The notes under the pieces: model-generated
Seen by the model: the letters and a program-made list of their open reading frames with translations, nothing else
Database searches by the model: none
What the model was told of the DNA's origin: nothing
DNA from: Pedobacter terrae
Lineage (GTDB): Bacteria; Bacteroidota; Bacteroidia; Sphingobacteriales; Sphingobacteriaceae
Assembly (NCBI RefSeq): GCF_900100705.1
Contig: NZ_FNCH01000015.1
Location: forward strand, 1 to 64,000
DNA length: 64,000 nt
Direction: 5' to 3'
Shown: positions 26,483 to 34,951 of the stretch, piece after piece
How the letters are laid out: each line of letters opens with the position of its first letter
How positions within the stretch are numbered: position 1 is the stretch's first letter
Made by a program: the position numbers and the translations under genes

Positions 26483-27117
26483 TCAATTAGCTGATTTTGT
26501 TTAACAACCGATTGATCATAATGTTTATTATAAGCGCTTTTTAACAATTGCAAACTTACATACTCCTCATTCTCCCAATGCTGTAGATAAGTATAAGCCG
26601 TTGGTTTTCTTTTCGCAAAGAAATCGATAAAGGTGGCAGCAAAAATAATATTGATCTTTTTCTGACTGCCATTTATGATCTGCATTACCCCTTTTTCAAA
26701 ACCAACGCATTTTAAGTGGTTAGAATACAATTTTCCCTGAGGAAACACCAACACTAAGTTTGCAGGATTATCTAACAGTTTGCCTGCATAATTAAGCGTT
26801 TCTAAAATGTCTTTACCTTTATTTTCAGCAGCAAAAGCACCAAGATATTTCAAAAAACCTATTTTAGTGTAGTTTTCGGCATTCACTAAAACATGAAACT
26901 GTTTTTTTAATATTTTTTTATTGATGTAAAACAGAAAAAAGCCATCCCACCAGCTGAAATGGTTGGCCAAAATCAGAACAGAAGAGTCAGATTTGGTTTC
27001 CAATCTATTATAATTAAATGCAGCAAAATCTTTTTTGATAATAAATTGAATATACCATGAGAAAAACTTGAAAATCAGATTATTTTTTCTGGGCAGATAC
27101 ATTTTGGAAAATTGCAA
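26479..27117 (-). CDS. PlsC-like acyltransferase, possibly carotenoid-glycoside (CruD-like)
   Basis: Protein of 212 residues with the acyltransferase block NHFSWWDG (H53-x4-D58) and a later FPQGKLYSNH segment corresponding to the glycerolipid-acyltransferase PEGT-type motif. It is shorter than typical PlsC and lacks a strong N-terminal anchor. As first gene of the carotenoid operon and overlapping the glycosyltransferase gene, it may acylate the sugar, as CruD does in green sulfur bacteria. A plain lysophospholipid acyltransferase is the alternative. Confidence 0.75.
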   Translation of the reverse strand: MQFSKMYLPRKNNLIFKFFSWYIQFIIKKDFAAFNYNRLETKSDSSVLILANHFSWWDGFFLFYINKKILKKQFHVLVNAENYTKIGFLKYLGAFAAENKGKDILETLNYAGKLLDNPANLVLVFPQGKLYSNHLKCVGFEKGVMQIINGSQKKINIIFAATFIDFFAKRKPTAYTYLQHWENEEYVSLQLLKSAYNKHYDQSVVKQNQLIE

Positions 27118-27240
27118 AAAATTGAGGTGAATTACAAATATCCTTTAATTACAATGGCTTTAATCTCTTTAATAGCTAGATTATAAGTCAGGTTATAAGT
27201 TTGCAAAACTCAATAAAGCTTTAATCAGTAAAAACTATAG
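27118..27240. other. AT-rich spacer upstream of the carotenoid operon
   Basis: No ORF is present. This should contain the leftward promoter of the operon starting at 27117, but no perfect TAnnTTTG box is visible. Confidence 0.4.
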
Positions 27241-27358
27241 TCCTCGTTTACAACGAGGATCAGCGAGCCCCATATTTGTAATGTGCGGCAAACGATATTA
27301 TGACTCATCAATAAGCGATGAAATCGCTGTTTTCATTCATCCTCGTTACAAACGAGGA
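27241..27358. repeat. REP-like multi-hairpin element, copy A
   Basis: Begins with TCCTCGTTTACAACGAGGA (27241-27259) and ends with TCCTCGTTACAAACGAGGA (27340-27358), each an 8-bp perfect inverted repeat with a 3-base loop. Inside are an ATATTTGTAATGTG near-palindrome and AGCGATGAAATCGCT. It lies 109 bp upstream of the transposase gene. Confidence 0.92.
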
Positions 27359-27467
27359 CGATAATCCTATTATAATAAACGAATATTTATTTATATTTAC
27401 TGTAAATCTCCCAAACACCATGTTATTGGTGGCATAATTTTATCAAAAGATTTAAGTATCTAATATT

Positions 27468-28013
27468 ATGGGAGGAAGCAGATACATCATTACTGATCAG
27501 CATCAAACTTATTTTATAACCTGCACAATCGTTGGTTGGATCGATCTATTTACACGACCGGAATATAAAAACATAATTGTCGATTCATTAAATTACTGTA
27601 TCAAGCATAAAGGGTTAATATTAAACGCATGGGTATTGATGACAAACCACATTCATTTTATTGGAAGATGTGAAGAACCAAATAAAATGTCTGATTTTCT
27701 AAGAGATTTTAAAAAATTTACATCTAAAAAACTTGCAACAGCAATTAAAGAGATACCTGAAAGTAGAAGAGATTGGCTTTTAGATAAGTTTAATTTTGAA
27801 GCTCGGAGAACCAACCGAGCGGAAATTTATAAAATCTGGCAAGACGACAATCATCCTATCGATTTACAAGAAATCGATGCTTTTCAAAAATTATATTATA
27901 TACATGAAAACCCAGTTAAAGCTGGTATCGTTGAATCTCCCGAGCAGTATATTTACAGTAGTGCTAAAGATTATGCCGGCATTAACGGCTTATTAAAAAT
28001 TGAGCTAATTTAG
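27468..28013 (+). CDS. REP-associated tyrosine transposase (RAYT, Y1_Tnp/IS200-like)
   Basis: Single-strand nuclease of 181 residues of the HUH superfamily. The metal-binding pair is in MTNHIHFI (H61, H63), and the presumed catalytic tyrosine lies in LYYIHENPVKAG (Y143 or Y144); the ENPVKAG-V phrase is the RAYT signature. Copies A, B and C of a multi-hairpin repeat surround it, as in REP/RAYT systems where the enzyme cuts the repeat hairpins. No direct IS200/IS605 TnpB partner or target duplication is seen. The frame is intact, so it may be active. Confidence 0.88.
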   Translation: MGGSRYIITDQHQTYFITCTIVGWIDLFTRPEYKNIIVDSLNYCIKHKGLILNAWVLMTNHIHFIGRCEEPNKMSDFLRDFKKFTSKKLATAIKEIPESRRDWLLDKFNFEARRTNRAEIYKIWQDDNHPIDLQEIDAFQKLYYIHENPVKAGIVESPEQYIYSSAKDYAGINGLLKIELI

Positions 28014-28027
28014 ATAAAAATATATGG

Positions 28028-28146
28028 TCCTCGTTTATAACGAGGATCGTTGAGGTCCACATTTGTAATGTGGTTTAAAAATGCTAAATAAATCTTTATT
28101 TAGCGATTAAATCGCTGTTTTCAGTCATCCTCGTTACAAACGAGGA
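28028..28146. repeat. REP-like multi-hairpin element, copy B
   Basis: TCCTCGTTTATAACGAGGA at 28028-28046, CCACATTTGTAATGTGG near 28057, AGCGATTAAATCGCT near 28102, and TCCTCGTTACAAACGAGGA at 28128-28146. It starts 15 bp after the transposase stop. Confidence 0.92.
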
Positions 28147-28179
28147 CGATATTGGATGGTTTTACATAATAAATTATGG

Positions 28180-28297
28180 TCCTCGTTTGTAACGAGGATC
28201 AGCGAGACCTACATTTGTAATGTGAAGAGAACTATATAATAATTCCTCAATAAGCGATGAAATCGCTTATCTCATACATCCTCGTTACAAACGAGGA
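28180..28297. repeat. REP-like multi-hairpin element, copy C
   Basis: TCCTCGTTTGTAACGAGGA at 28180-28198, ACATTTGTAATGT near 28211, AAGCGATGAAATCGCTT near 28253, and TCCTCGTTACAAACGAGGA at 28279-28297. Same orientation as A and B; it ends 16 bp before the PyrR-like stop codon. Confidence 0.92.
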
Positions 28298-28313
28298 CGA
28301 TACCAATTCTTAA

Positions 28314-28820
28314 TTAGCTCAAATAAACCCGATCCTCTTCACCCTCCACATCCATCACCACGTCTACATGTTCTTTTAAGATGGTAGCAAGTTCAAGACC
28401 AACAAAATCAGTTGCAATAGGAAAGATTTTATGGCTCCGGTCAACTAAAACTACCGTACGGATTTTTTTATGTGGCGTGTTCAAGAAAACCCCTAAACCA
28501 TAAGCGAGGGTTTTACCACTGTTAAGCACGTCATCAACAATAATAATTACCTTATTTTTCCAATGGCTTTCATCCAAATCTGTTGAAGCCACCAATTTGC
28601 TACTTTCCTTTTGCAGGTCAATACGCAATAAGGTGAGTTTAAAACCTGAAATCTTTTTAAGTACTTTTTCTAACCTTAACGCCAGTTTATAGCCACGGTC
28701 CCAGATACCGGCCAGTACAATTTCTTTCTCGTTCAGGTTATCCTCTAAAATCTGATAAGCTATACGATCTATTTTCTGCTGAATTTGTTTCTTATTAAGG
28801 ATAAGTAATTGCGATGCCAT
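28314..28820 (-). CDS. PyrR-like phosphoribosyltransferase
   Basis: Protein of 168 residues of the type I phosphoribosyltransferase fold. The PRPP-binding loop VIIIVDDVLNSGKTL and the LVDRSHKIFPIATDFVGLEL segment match the PyrR group, which in Bacillus regulates pyrimidine genes and has weak uracil phosphoribosyltransferase activity. No pyr genes are adjacent, so a regulatory role cannot be claimed. A general purine or pyrimidine salvage enzyme is the alternative. Confidence 0.85.
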   Translation of the reverse strand: MASQLLILNKKQIQQKIDRIAYQILEDNLNEKEIVLAGIWDRGYKLALRLEKVLKKISGFKLTLLRIDLQKESSKLVASTDLDESHWKNKVIIIVDDVLNSGKTLAYGLGVFLNTPHKKIRTVVLVDRSHKIFPIATDFVGLELATILKEHVDVVMDVEGEEDRVYLS

Positions 28821-29009
28821 TGTATAATCGGATTGAATACAAAAAGAACGATTTTAAGGATGAAATTCAAACTATTTGAAAAATAATTTAGATTGTTTGC
28901 AACGTTTTCTCCATAGATGCGTCTAATCTATAACCAAAACAGAAAATCGAAGCCTAGCATGTAAATATTGCAACATAGCTGGCTTCAGAATCATTTAACG
29001 AAAACAAAT

Positions 29010-29714
29010 ATGAAAATCTTTCTCAAATTATCCGCCATTCTATTTATAGTAGTTACCAGCTATATCGCTAAAGCACAGGAAACTAAAAGTTTCACCGCTA
29101 AAAACTTCAACAGCATCGGGGTAAGCAGTGGAATTGACTTGTACTTAACCCAGGGAAATAGCGAAAGCGTGAGTATAAAATCTGATTCGGAAACATTAAA
29201 AGATATTGTTGTGGAGCAAAGCGGCAGCAATATTACCATAAAATTTAAAGATGGAATCAATTGGAGTGGCATGTTTAAAAACCGTACCATTAAAGCTTAT
29301 GTAAGTTTTAAAACCCTAAACGCAATTGCAGCCTCAGGAGGTTCGGATGTCTTTACCCAAAACCAGATTAAGACGGATAAACTTGCCATTCGCTCTTCTG
29401 GCGGATCAGATTTAAAGCTTAATGTTGTTTGTAAAGATTTATCTGTTCAATCAAGCGGGGGCAGCGATATTGATTTAACAGGCAAAACAGAAAACATGAC
29501 CATTCAATCAAGTGGCGGTAGCGATATCGATGCTTATAAATTAATTGCTGATTATGCAAAGGTGCAGGCTTCTGGTGGTTCTGATGTAAATCTATATGTA
29601 AATAAGGGCTTAGAGGCTAGCGCAAGTGGTGGTGGCGATGTAAGTTATAAAGGCAATGCCTCACTCAAAAAAACTTCAACCTCAAAAAGTGGAGATGTAC
29701 ACCACGTCAATTAA
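29010..29714 (+). CDS. Secreted head-GIN domain protein (DUF2807)
   Basis: Start taken at ATG 29010, which opens a clear signal peptide (MKIFLKLSAILF to AKAQ); an upstream in-frame codon at 28968 would hide it. The 234-residue product is a DUF2807 beta-helix protein, beginning with FNSIGVSSGIDLYLTQGN and continuing with repeated turns containing SSGGSD (about six near-repeats at 110-215). Such proteins are common in Bacteroidota envelopes and resemble putative auto-transporter or adhesive beta-helices. Function unknown. A terminator hairpin follows. Confidence 0.85.
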   Translation: MKIFLKLSAILFIVVTSYIAKAQETKSFTAKNFNSIGVSSGIDLYLTQGNSESVSIKSDSETLKDIVVEQSGSNITIKFKDGINWSGMFKNRTIKAYVSFKTLNAIAASGGSDVFTQNQIKTDKLAIRSSGGSDLKLNVVCKDLSVQSSGGSDIDLTGKTENMTIQSSGGSDIDAYKLIADYAKVQASGGSDVNLYVNKGLEASASGGGDVSYKGNASLKKTSTSKSGDVHHVN

Positions 29715-29737
29715 GACTTTAGTTTAGTTAATAATAA

Positions 29738-29773
29738 TTCGCTGCTTTGTGGATGCAAAGCGGCGTTATTTTT
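29738..29773 (+). terminator. Terminator of the DUF2807 gene
   Basis: CGCTGCTTTG (29740-29749) pairs with CAAAGCGGCG (29756-29765), with one G-U pair and a 6-base loop, followed by TTATTTTT. Confidence 0.75.
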
Positions 29774-29846
29774 ACAGATAGATTTCAGGGATTATACAGA
29801 TTCTGGCCATTATTGGCTATGGCAACTAAACCTTAACCCATCCTTC

Positions 29847-30260
29847 CTATCCTCTACCTTTTTTATATGGATAATAAATAAAGTTGGCACCTTCAGGAAC
29901 AATCACAAATACACACATAAAGTCTTCCGGTTTCTTATACACTTTTAAGAAAGGTTCTCTTTTCTCTTTACTGATAATTCCTTTTTCTACAAATTCTTCT
30001 AATGTGGAGGCCTGTATAGTCCAATTGGTATTAAGTTCTTCTTTATTTAAAATAACCTCCCCTAAATTTACTTCGTGCTGGTGAGCAATAAAAATCGGAT
30101 AAGCTGAAATGCCTTCCACCATAATTTCAATGGATACCTCTTTAATGGCATCAGCATAAAACTCCAGGTCTTTTTCTAAACTTATCAGTGGACTTTCCTG
30201 TTTCTGTTGTGATGCTCCACCATCTTCTGGCGTTGCACTTAATAATTCTTCTCTATCCAT
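29847..30260 (-). CDS. Conserved hypothetical protein
   Basis: Protein of 137 residues, acidic, with a low-complexity N-terminus (about 1-28) and a compact alpha/beta domain from about 29. No signal peptide, membrane helix or known motif. The C-terminal EGANFIYYPYKKGRG is notable. It is encoded 82 bp downstream of rlmD on the same strand, with filler words (ATTGAATG, ATTCAAT) in between. Function not assigned. Confidence 0.72.
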   Translation of the reverse strand: MDREELLSATPEDGGASQQKQESPLISLEKDLEFYADAIKEVSIEIMVEGISAYPIFIAHQHEVNLGEVILNKEELNTNWTIQASTLEEFVEKGIISKEKREPFLKVYKKPEDFMCVFVIVPEGANFIYYPYKKGRG

Positions 30261-30342
30261 ATCTTAACTAAATTATTGAATTTTGAATGATTGAATGCTC
30301 AAATCCGCTGCTTAATTCTCATTCAATCCTTCACTCATTCAA

Positions 30343-31773
30343 TTACTTTAACCTTAACAATACTACGTTCTCTACGTGCTGCGTATGCGGAAACATATCC
30401 ACAGGTTTAATGCGTGCCACATCGTATTTTTCTTTTAATAATTCAAGGTCTCTGGCCTGGGTTGCGGCATTACAACTCACGTATACAATTTTTTCGGCCT
30501 CCATTTCCAATAATCTTTGTATCACATCTGCATGCATTCCGGCACGTGGTGGATCGGTGATCACCACATCAGGCTTACCATGTGCCAATATAAATTCAGA
30601 GGTGAGAATATCTTTCATATCACCTGCATAAAAGAGCGTATTATCAATTCCGTTTAGCTCAGCGTTGAATTTAGCATCTTCAATCGCAGTTGGTACATAT
30701 TCTACGCCTACAACCTGCTTTACATTTTTGGCCACAAAGTTGGCAATGGTTCCTGCTCCTGTATATAAATCGTAAACCAGTTCGTCGCCTTTAAATTCTG
30801 CAAAATCACGCGTGATCTTATATAATTCGAAGGCTTGTTCTGAATTGGTCTGATAAAAAGATTTTACCCCAATTTTAAAGCGTATGCTATCCCCGCCTGT
30901 TAGTCCGGCAGGCATTTCTTCAAAAATATGATCGCGGCCAGCAAAAACTTCTACTTCCTGATCAAAAATGGTATCGTTTTTCTTTTGATTAATGATATAA
31001 AGCAAGGAGGTAATTTGTGGGAATTCATTTTTAAGGAACTCCATTAAACCGTCAACCTGTGTTGGTTCCGGATAAGCAAAAACTACCGCAACCATCACTT
31101 CTCCCGTGCTGGAAGTACGGATAATCAGGTTACGCAAAACACCTTCATGGTTACGCAGATCGTAAAACGACAACTCATTTTCCAAAGCATATTTACGGAC
31201 AGCGTTTCTAATCGAATTAGATGGCTCATCCTGTAGATAACAATGTTCGATATCTAAAATTTTATCGAAACGTAAGGGCACGTGAAAACCCAATGCGTTC
31301 ATATCAAAATCTTCATCGCGTTCTACATCAGTTTTTTCCAACCAACGTTTATTCGAAAAAGTAAATTCTAATTTATTACGGTAATATCTGTTTTTTGCCG
31401 ACCCCAAAATAGATTCTGTTCCTGAAGTATCTATTTTGCCCAAACGTTGTAAAGCCGCCTCAACATTCTTTTGTTTAAACTTTAATTGAGCATCGTAGCC
31501 CATGTGCTGCCATTTACAACCGCCACAGGTTCCGAAATGAGGACAAAAAGGATCGGTACGCAATGCTGATTTTTCATGAAGCTGATCGATGATTGCTTCA
31601 GCAAAATTCTTTTTCTTTTTTGTTAAGCGTACATCTACTACATCGCCAGGAACGGCTTTATCTACAAAAATGACTAATTCATCAGCCTTGCCAACACCTT
31701 TTCCTTCTTCAGCAATATCAATTATTTGTACGTTTGGAACAATAGTTACCGTACCAGGTTTTCTTCTACTCAT
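30343..31773 (-). CDS. rlmD: 23S rRNA (uracil-1939-C5)-methyltransferase RlmD-like
   Basis: Protein of 476 residues. It has an N-terminal TRAM domain (about 8-65) and an Fe-S cysteine cluster with CPHFGTCGGCKWQH. The SAM-dependent methyltransferase domain has YDLYTGAGTIANF, DPPRAGMH and the catalytic-cysteine motif YVSCNAATQARDL. This combination defines the RumA/RlmD/TrmA group; the Fe-S cluster fits RlmD or RlmCD rather than TrmA. It methylates C5 of a uridine in 23S rRNA. A TATCTTTG box lies 8 bp upstream of the start. Confidence 0.9.
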   Translation of the reverse strand: MSRRKPGTVTIVPNVQIIDIAEEGKGVGKADELVIFVDKAVPGDVVDVRLTKKKKNFAEAIIDQLHEKSALRTDPFCPHFGTCGGCKWQHMGYDAQLKFKQKNVEAALQRLGKIDTSGTESILGSAKNRYYRNKLEFTFSNKRWLEKTDVERDEDFDMNALGFHVPLRFDKILDIEHCYLQDEPSNSIRNAVRKYALENELSFYDLRNHEGVLRNLIIRTSSTGEVMVAVVFAYPEPTQVDGLMEFLKNEFPQITSLLYIINQKKNDTIFDQEVEVFAGRDHIFEEMPAGLTGGDSIRFKIGVKSFYQTNSEQAFELYKITRDFAEFKGDELVYDLYTGAGTIANFVAKNVKQVVGVEYVPTAIEDAKFNAELNGIDNTLFYAGDMKDILTSEFILAHGKPDVVITDPPRAGMHADVIQRLLEMEAEKIVYVSCNAATQARDLELLKEKYDVARIKPVDMFPHTQHVENVVLLRLK

Positions 31774-31780
31774 TATTTTG

Positions 31781-31788
31781 CAAAGATA
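31781..31788 (-). promoter_or_regulatory. TATCTTTG -7 box immediately upstream of rlmD
   Basis: Perfect TAnnTTTG match on the minus strand ending 7 bp before the ATG, implying a very short leader if used. Confidence 0.45.
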
Positions 31789-31971
31789 AGAAAAAGAGGT
31801 TGAAGGTGGAGGACAGAAAGATGGAAGCCTTAAAAACTGCTAAATAAAAGACTCAGGACTGGTAATCAATCGCGTTCATAGATAGGCGTAAGATTCAAAA
31901 TTTAAAAAAAATACCGCATAACTTTTCATCCGGAAGCTAATTGCCCGTCAAATAATTACAGCTTTAAAAAA

Positions 31972-32082
31972 TCATTTTCCAAAAAATTTAAACGCTACAC
32001 CCCAAAAGCCGTCCAGCCAGTTAAATTTTAGGTCAAATTTTTCATCTACTTGTACAGAAAACTCTAATATTTCTTTGCTCAT
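31972..32082 (-). CDS. Possible small protein, 36 residues, aromatic C-terminus
   Basis: A minus-strand frame opens at ATG 32082 and ends at TGA 31972. The predicted peptide begins MSKEILEFSVQVDEKFDL and ends WGVAFKFFGK, with two Trp and six Phe residues concentrated in the second half. Codon use looks natural for the organism (mostly A/T third positions). No ribosome-binding site or consensus promoter is evident. It lies alone in an otherwise empty 435-bp gap and may be spurious. Confidence 0.3.
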   Translation of the reverse strand: MSKEILEFSVQVDEKFDLKFNWLDGFWGVAFKFFGK

Positions 32083-32208
32083 GATAAAAAACCTATCTAT
32101 TTAAGCAATAATACTAAATCCATACCAAAAACCGAAACGGTATAGATTAATTTTCTGTTAATTTTACATATAATAATCAAACAACATTGTTATCTTTCCT
32201 TTTTACAA

Positions 32209-33918
32209 ATGATGATGAAAACGAAGATACTTTTTCTACTGCTTCTGGCGGGAGTGCCATGTTACGCACAAAACCTGACAGATCAATATTTTAAGCTCAC
32301 CAGGACGGGCTTCATTGAAAAAAATGCTTACGAAACAACGGCTTTTGTAGAAAAATACTTCCGTGTACCTGGCAACACAGGCTTTAATGCGAGCATCCGT
32401 TACGTCGAAAATATCCTTAAAAAGGCTGGTTTTGTAGAACAGAAACAAGATGAGTTTGAAGCGCCTTTAACTTATCGGATTGAAAAACGGGCGATGAAAA
32501 ACAGCACATGGGAGCCTGTTGATGCCAATATTCATATCATAGGTGAAACACAGCCACTCATTTCTTATCAAACCAACCGGAATATGATTCCCATCAACTG
32601 TGGCTCAACCCCAGTTGATGGCGTTACAGCCAATGTAGTTTACATCGAAAAGATAGTTCCGGCAGAAATAGAAAAGATGGATCTGAAGGGAAAAATTCTG
32701 TTTTCGGAAAATAACCCCTCACGTTTGCTGCAAATCGCAACGAAAGCCGGAGCTATTGGTGTATTAGGCTACTCGATGCCAAAATATACTCAACCAGAAA
32801 TTCATCAAACTTCGATTCAGTTCGGCAGCATGAAAGCCAATAGCGAAGTGTGGACATTGCTCCTATCTTATGCCGCGAAAGAAAAATTAAAAGCCGCTTG
32901 CCTAAAAGGTGAGACCAAATTGAAGGTAAATATTCAAACCAAAATTTATCCTTCCGAAGAATTAACCGTTGTGGCAAATGTTAAAGGAAGCGTGAAACCA
33001 GATGAACGGTTTGTATTTAGCGCACACGTACAAGAACCAGGCGCAAACGATAATGCCAGTGGAGTGGGCACATTAGCAGAAATGGCAAGGTTAACGGCAG
33101 AATTGTATCTGGCAAAAAAGATAAACCCCAAACGCAGTATAACTTTTTTATGGGGCGACGAAATCGTATCAACAAGAAGATATATTACCGAAGATACCAC
33201 GAGAGCCAAAGGCATTATGTGGGGAATGAGTCTGGATATGGTTGGCGAAGACACCAAAAAAACCGGTGGCTCTTTCTTAATCGAAAAAATGCCCGATCCA
33301 TCAGCCATTTGGACCAGGGGAACCGATAAACATACGGAATGGGGTGCTGGTGATGTAGGTGAGAAAGATCTTTTTCCGCACTATTTTAACGATTTTATTT
33401 TCGATATCTGTAAAGCCCAGGGTAAATTTGCCAACTGGACGGTTAACCATAACCCTTTTGAGGGCGGCAGTGACCATACGCCTTTCTTACAAAATAGAAT
33501 ACCAGGCTTATTGATGTGGCACTTTACCGATGTTTTTTACCATACCGATAACGATAGAATCGATAAAGTGTCGTCAACAGAAATGAAAAATGTTGCTGTA
33601 AGTGGCTTGACTGCTGCCTATACATTAATTTCTGCAGACGAAAACACAGCTACTGCTACCGTCTCTCAAGTTAAAGAAGATGCTTTGATACGTTTAAAAA
33701 AAGAATTTGAGCTCAGCAAAAAAGCAATTGCGAATGGAAAATCGGCAGATGATCAGAAACATATTATCGAGGTTTGGTGCAAATGGTATGTTGATGCACT
33801 GGAAACCATCAATAAAATGCCAGTTAAAACAGAAACCACAAGAGTAGGTTCGTCCATTAAATTTGCGACCAATGAGATTGAAAAACAAACAAAAGTGTAT
33901 TTAGCGGAATTGAAGTAG
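32209..33918 (+). CDS. Secreted M28 family zinc aminopeptidase-like protein
   Basis: Protein of 569 residues with a signal peptide ending near CYAQ. A PA-type insert at about 120-190 precedes the M28 catalytic domain. Presumed di-zinc ligands lie in FSAHVQEPGANDNASGV, FLWGDEIV (catalytic Glu region), SLDMVGED, and the C-terminal GGSDHTPF and FYHTDNDRID. The first motif has Val-Gln where many members have Tyr-Asp after the His, a mild deviation. It is likely to be a periplasmic or extracellular peptidase of unknown specificity. Transcribed alone. Confidence 0.87.
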   Translation: MMMKTKILFLLLLAGVPCYAQNLTDQYFKLTRTGFIEKNAYETTAFVEKYFRVPGNTGFNASIRYVENILKKAGFVEQKQDEFEAPLTYRIEKRAMKNSTWEPVDANIHIIGETQPLISYQTNRNMIPINCGSTPVDGVTANVVYIEKIVPAEIEKMDLKGKILFSENNPSRLLQIATKAGAIGVLGYSMPKYTQPEIHQTSIQFGSMKANSEVWTLLLSYAAKEKLKAACLKGETKLKVNIQTKIYPSEELTVVANVKGSVKPDERFVFSAHVQEPGANDNASGVGTLAEMARLTAELYLAKKINPKRSITFLWGDEIVSTRRYITEDTTRAKGIMWGMSLDMVGEDTKKTGGSFLIEKMPDPSAIWTRGTDKHTEWGAGDVGEKDLFPHYFNDFIFDICKAQGKFANWTVNHNPFEGGSDHTPFLQNRIPGLLMWHFTDVFYHTDNDRIDKVSSTEMKNVAVSGLTAAYTLISADENTATATVSQVKEDALIRLKKEFELSKKAIANGKSADDQKHIIEVWCKWYVDALETINKMPVKTETTRVGSSIKFATNEIEKQTKVYLAELK

Positions 33919-33919
33919 G

Positions 33920-34912
33920 TTAGTTTTTATAGTTGATCAAATTAATAACTACTTTAACCATCATTTCTTTTTCTTTAGGATCACTTTCTGCTATGAGTAA
34001 GGTTAGTGCAACTAACGCATTATCGGCAATTCTTTTTGTACCATCTTCACGATAGAGCATTTTATTTTTATCGAGAAACCAAACAAATAAAAAGGCAGCG
34101 ATCCGTTTATTTCCATCCGAAAATGAATGGTTTTTTACAACGAAATATAATAGATTGGCCGCCTTTTCTTCCATACTTGAATAAAGCTCTTCTCCATCAA
34201 ATGTTTGATAAATGGTATACAATGAACTTTTAAATGATTGGTCTTTTTCATTTCCAAAAAGTTTGCTTCCACCAAACTTGACTCTCAAATCATCTATTGC
34301 TTCAAGTGCAGAATCGTAATCTATTTTAAAATCGCCCCTATGCCCAGAAACTTCATTTTCTAGCTGCTGATGGTCGTAACGATCAAGAACATCTAAAGCA
34401 TAAACATAATCAGTAAGGATTTTAAAAGTATCTTTTAGCTCATCATTATTAAGCAAGTGGTTATTTTGAACAGCATTAACCAACTTAATCGCCTGCTTTA
34501 ATTCAATGAGTTGCTGGCTTTGTTCTTGTAATTTTTTATAATTTAAGGCATATCCATTTAGTAGGTAATCTTTTAAAATCTGGTTGGCCCATATACGAAA
34601 TTTTGTTCTCTCAACCGATTTAACCCTATAGCCAACTGATATAACCACATCTAAAGAATAAAATTCGATTTCTCTGCTAACCGACCTATTACCTTCTTTT
34701 TGAACTGTCAAGGATTTCTTGACAGTTGAACTTTTATCCAGTTCATTTTCAGTAAATATATTCTTAATGTAGAGACTAATATTTTGTTTAGTTTTATTAA
34801 AAAGCAGCTGCATCTGCTGTTGAGTAAGCCAAACAGTATCATTGCCGAAAACCACTTCTATTGCTGGCAGTCCTGCTTCATTTTTATAAATGATAATTTC
34901 ATCCTTAGTCAT
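33920..34912 (-). CDS. RhuM-Fic fusion protein (possible toxin or AMPylating enzyme)
   Basis: Protein of 330 residues with two parts. Residues about 15-125 form the RhuM virulence-protein domain (VWLTQQQMQLLF, FYSLDVVISVGYRVKS, FRIWANQILKDYL). After a coiled linker, the C-terminal half is a Fic/Doc domain with HSFSDGNKR (262-270). The second arginine of the classical HxFx(D/E)GNGRxxR motif is not present, and Lys occupies the position as in Doc kinases. The molecular target is unknown. It stands alone between a peptidase and crtD-like gene; a 10-bp inverted repeat lies within it. Confidence 0.88.
   Translation of the reverse strand: MTKDEIIIYKNEAGLPAIEVVFGNDTVWLTQQQMQLLFNKTKQNISLYIKNIFTENELDKSSTVKKSLTVQKEGNRSVSREIEFYSLDVVISVGYRVKSVERTKFRIWANQILKDYLLNGYALNYKKLQEQSQQLIELKQAIKLVNAVQNNHLLNNDELKDTFKILTDYVYALDVLDRYDHQQLENEVSGHRGDFKIDYDSALEAIDDLRVKFGGSKLFGNEKDQSFKSSLYTIYQTFDGEELYSSMEEKAANLLYFVVKNHSFSDGNKRIAAFLFVWFLDKNKMLYREDGTKRIADNALVALTLLIAESDPKEKEMMVKVVINLINYKN
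34703..34727. repeat. Perfect inverted repeat inside the RhuM-Fic gene
   Basis: AACTGTCAAG (34703-34712) and CTTGACAGTT (34718-34727) flank a 5-base loop. It codes for a TVKKSLTV stretch in the RhuM domain and may be an operator or coincidental. Confidence 0.85.
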
Positions 34913-34951
34913 TGCCTCAGGTTAGTAAAATATTTATGCTATTTTCGCATT

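Noticed and set aside
27241..28297. CRISPR-like array of spaced repeats
   Set aside because: Three long elements with internal hairpins flank a transposase gene; there are no short regular repeats with unique spacers and no cas genes.
34784..34951. N-terminal extension of the CrtD-like protein
   Set aside because: The extra 56 residues are antisense of the RhuM-Fic gene; the FAD-binding loop begins right after ATG 34952.
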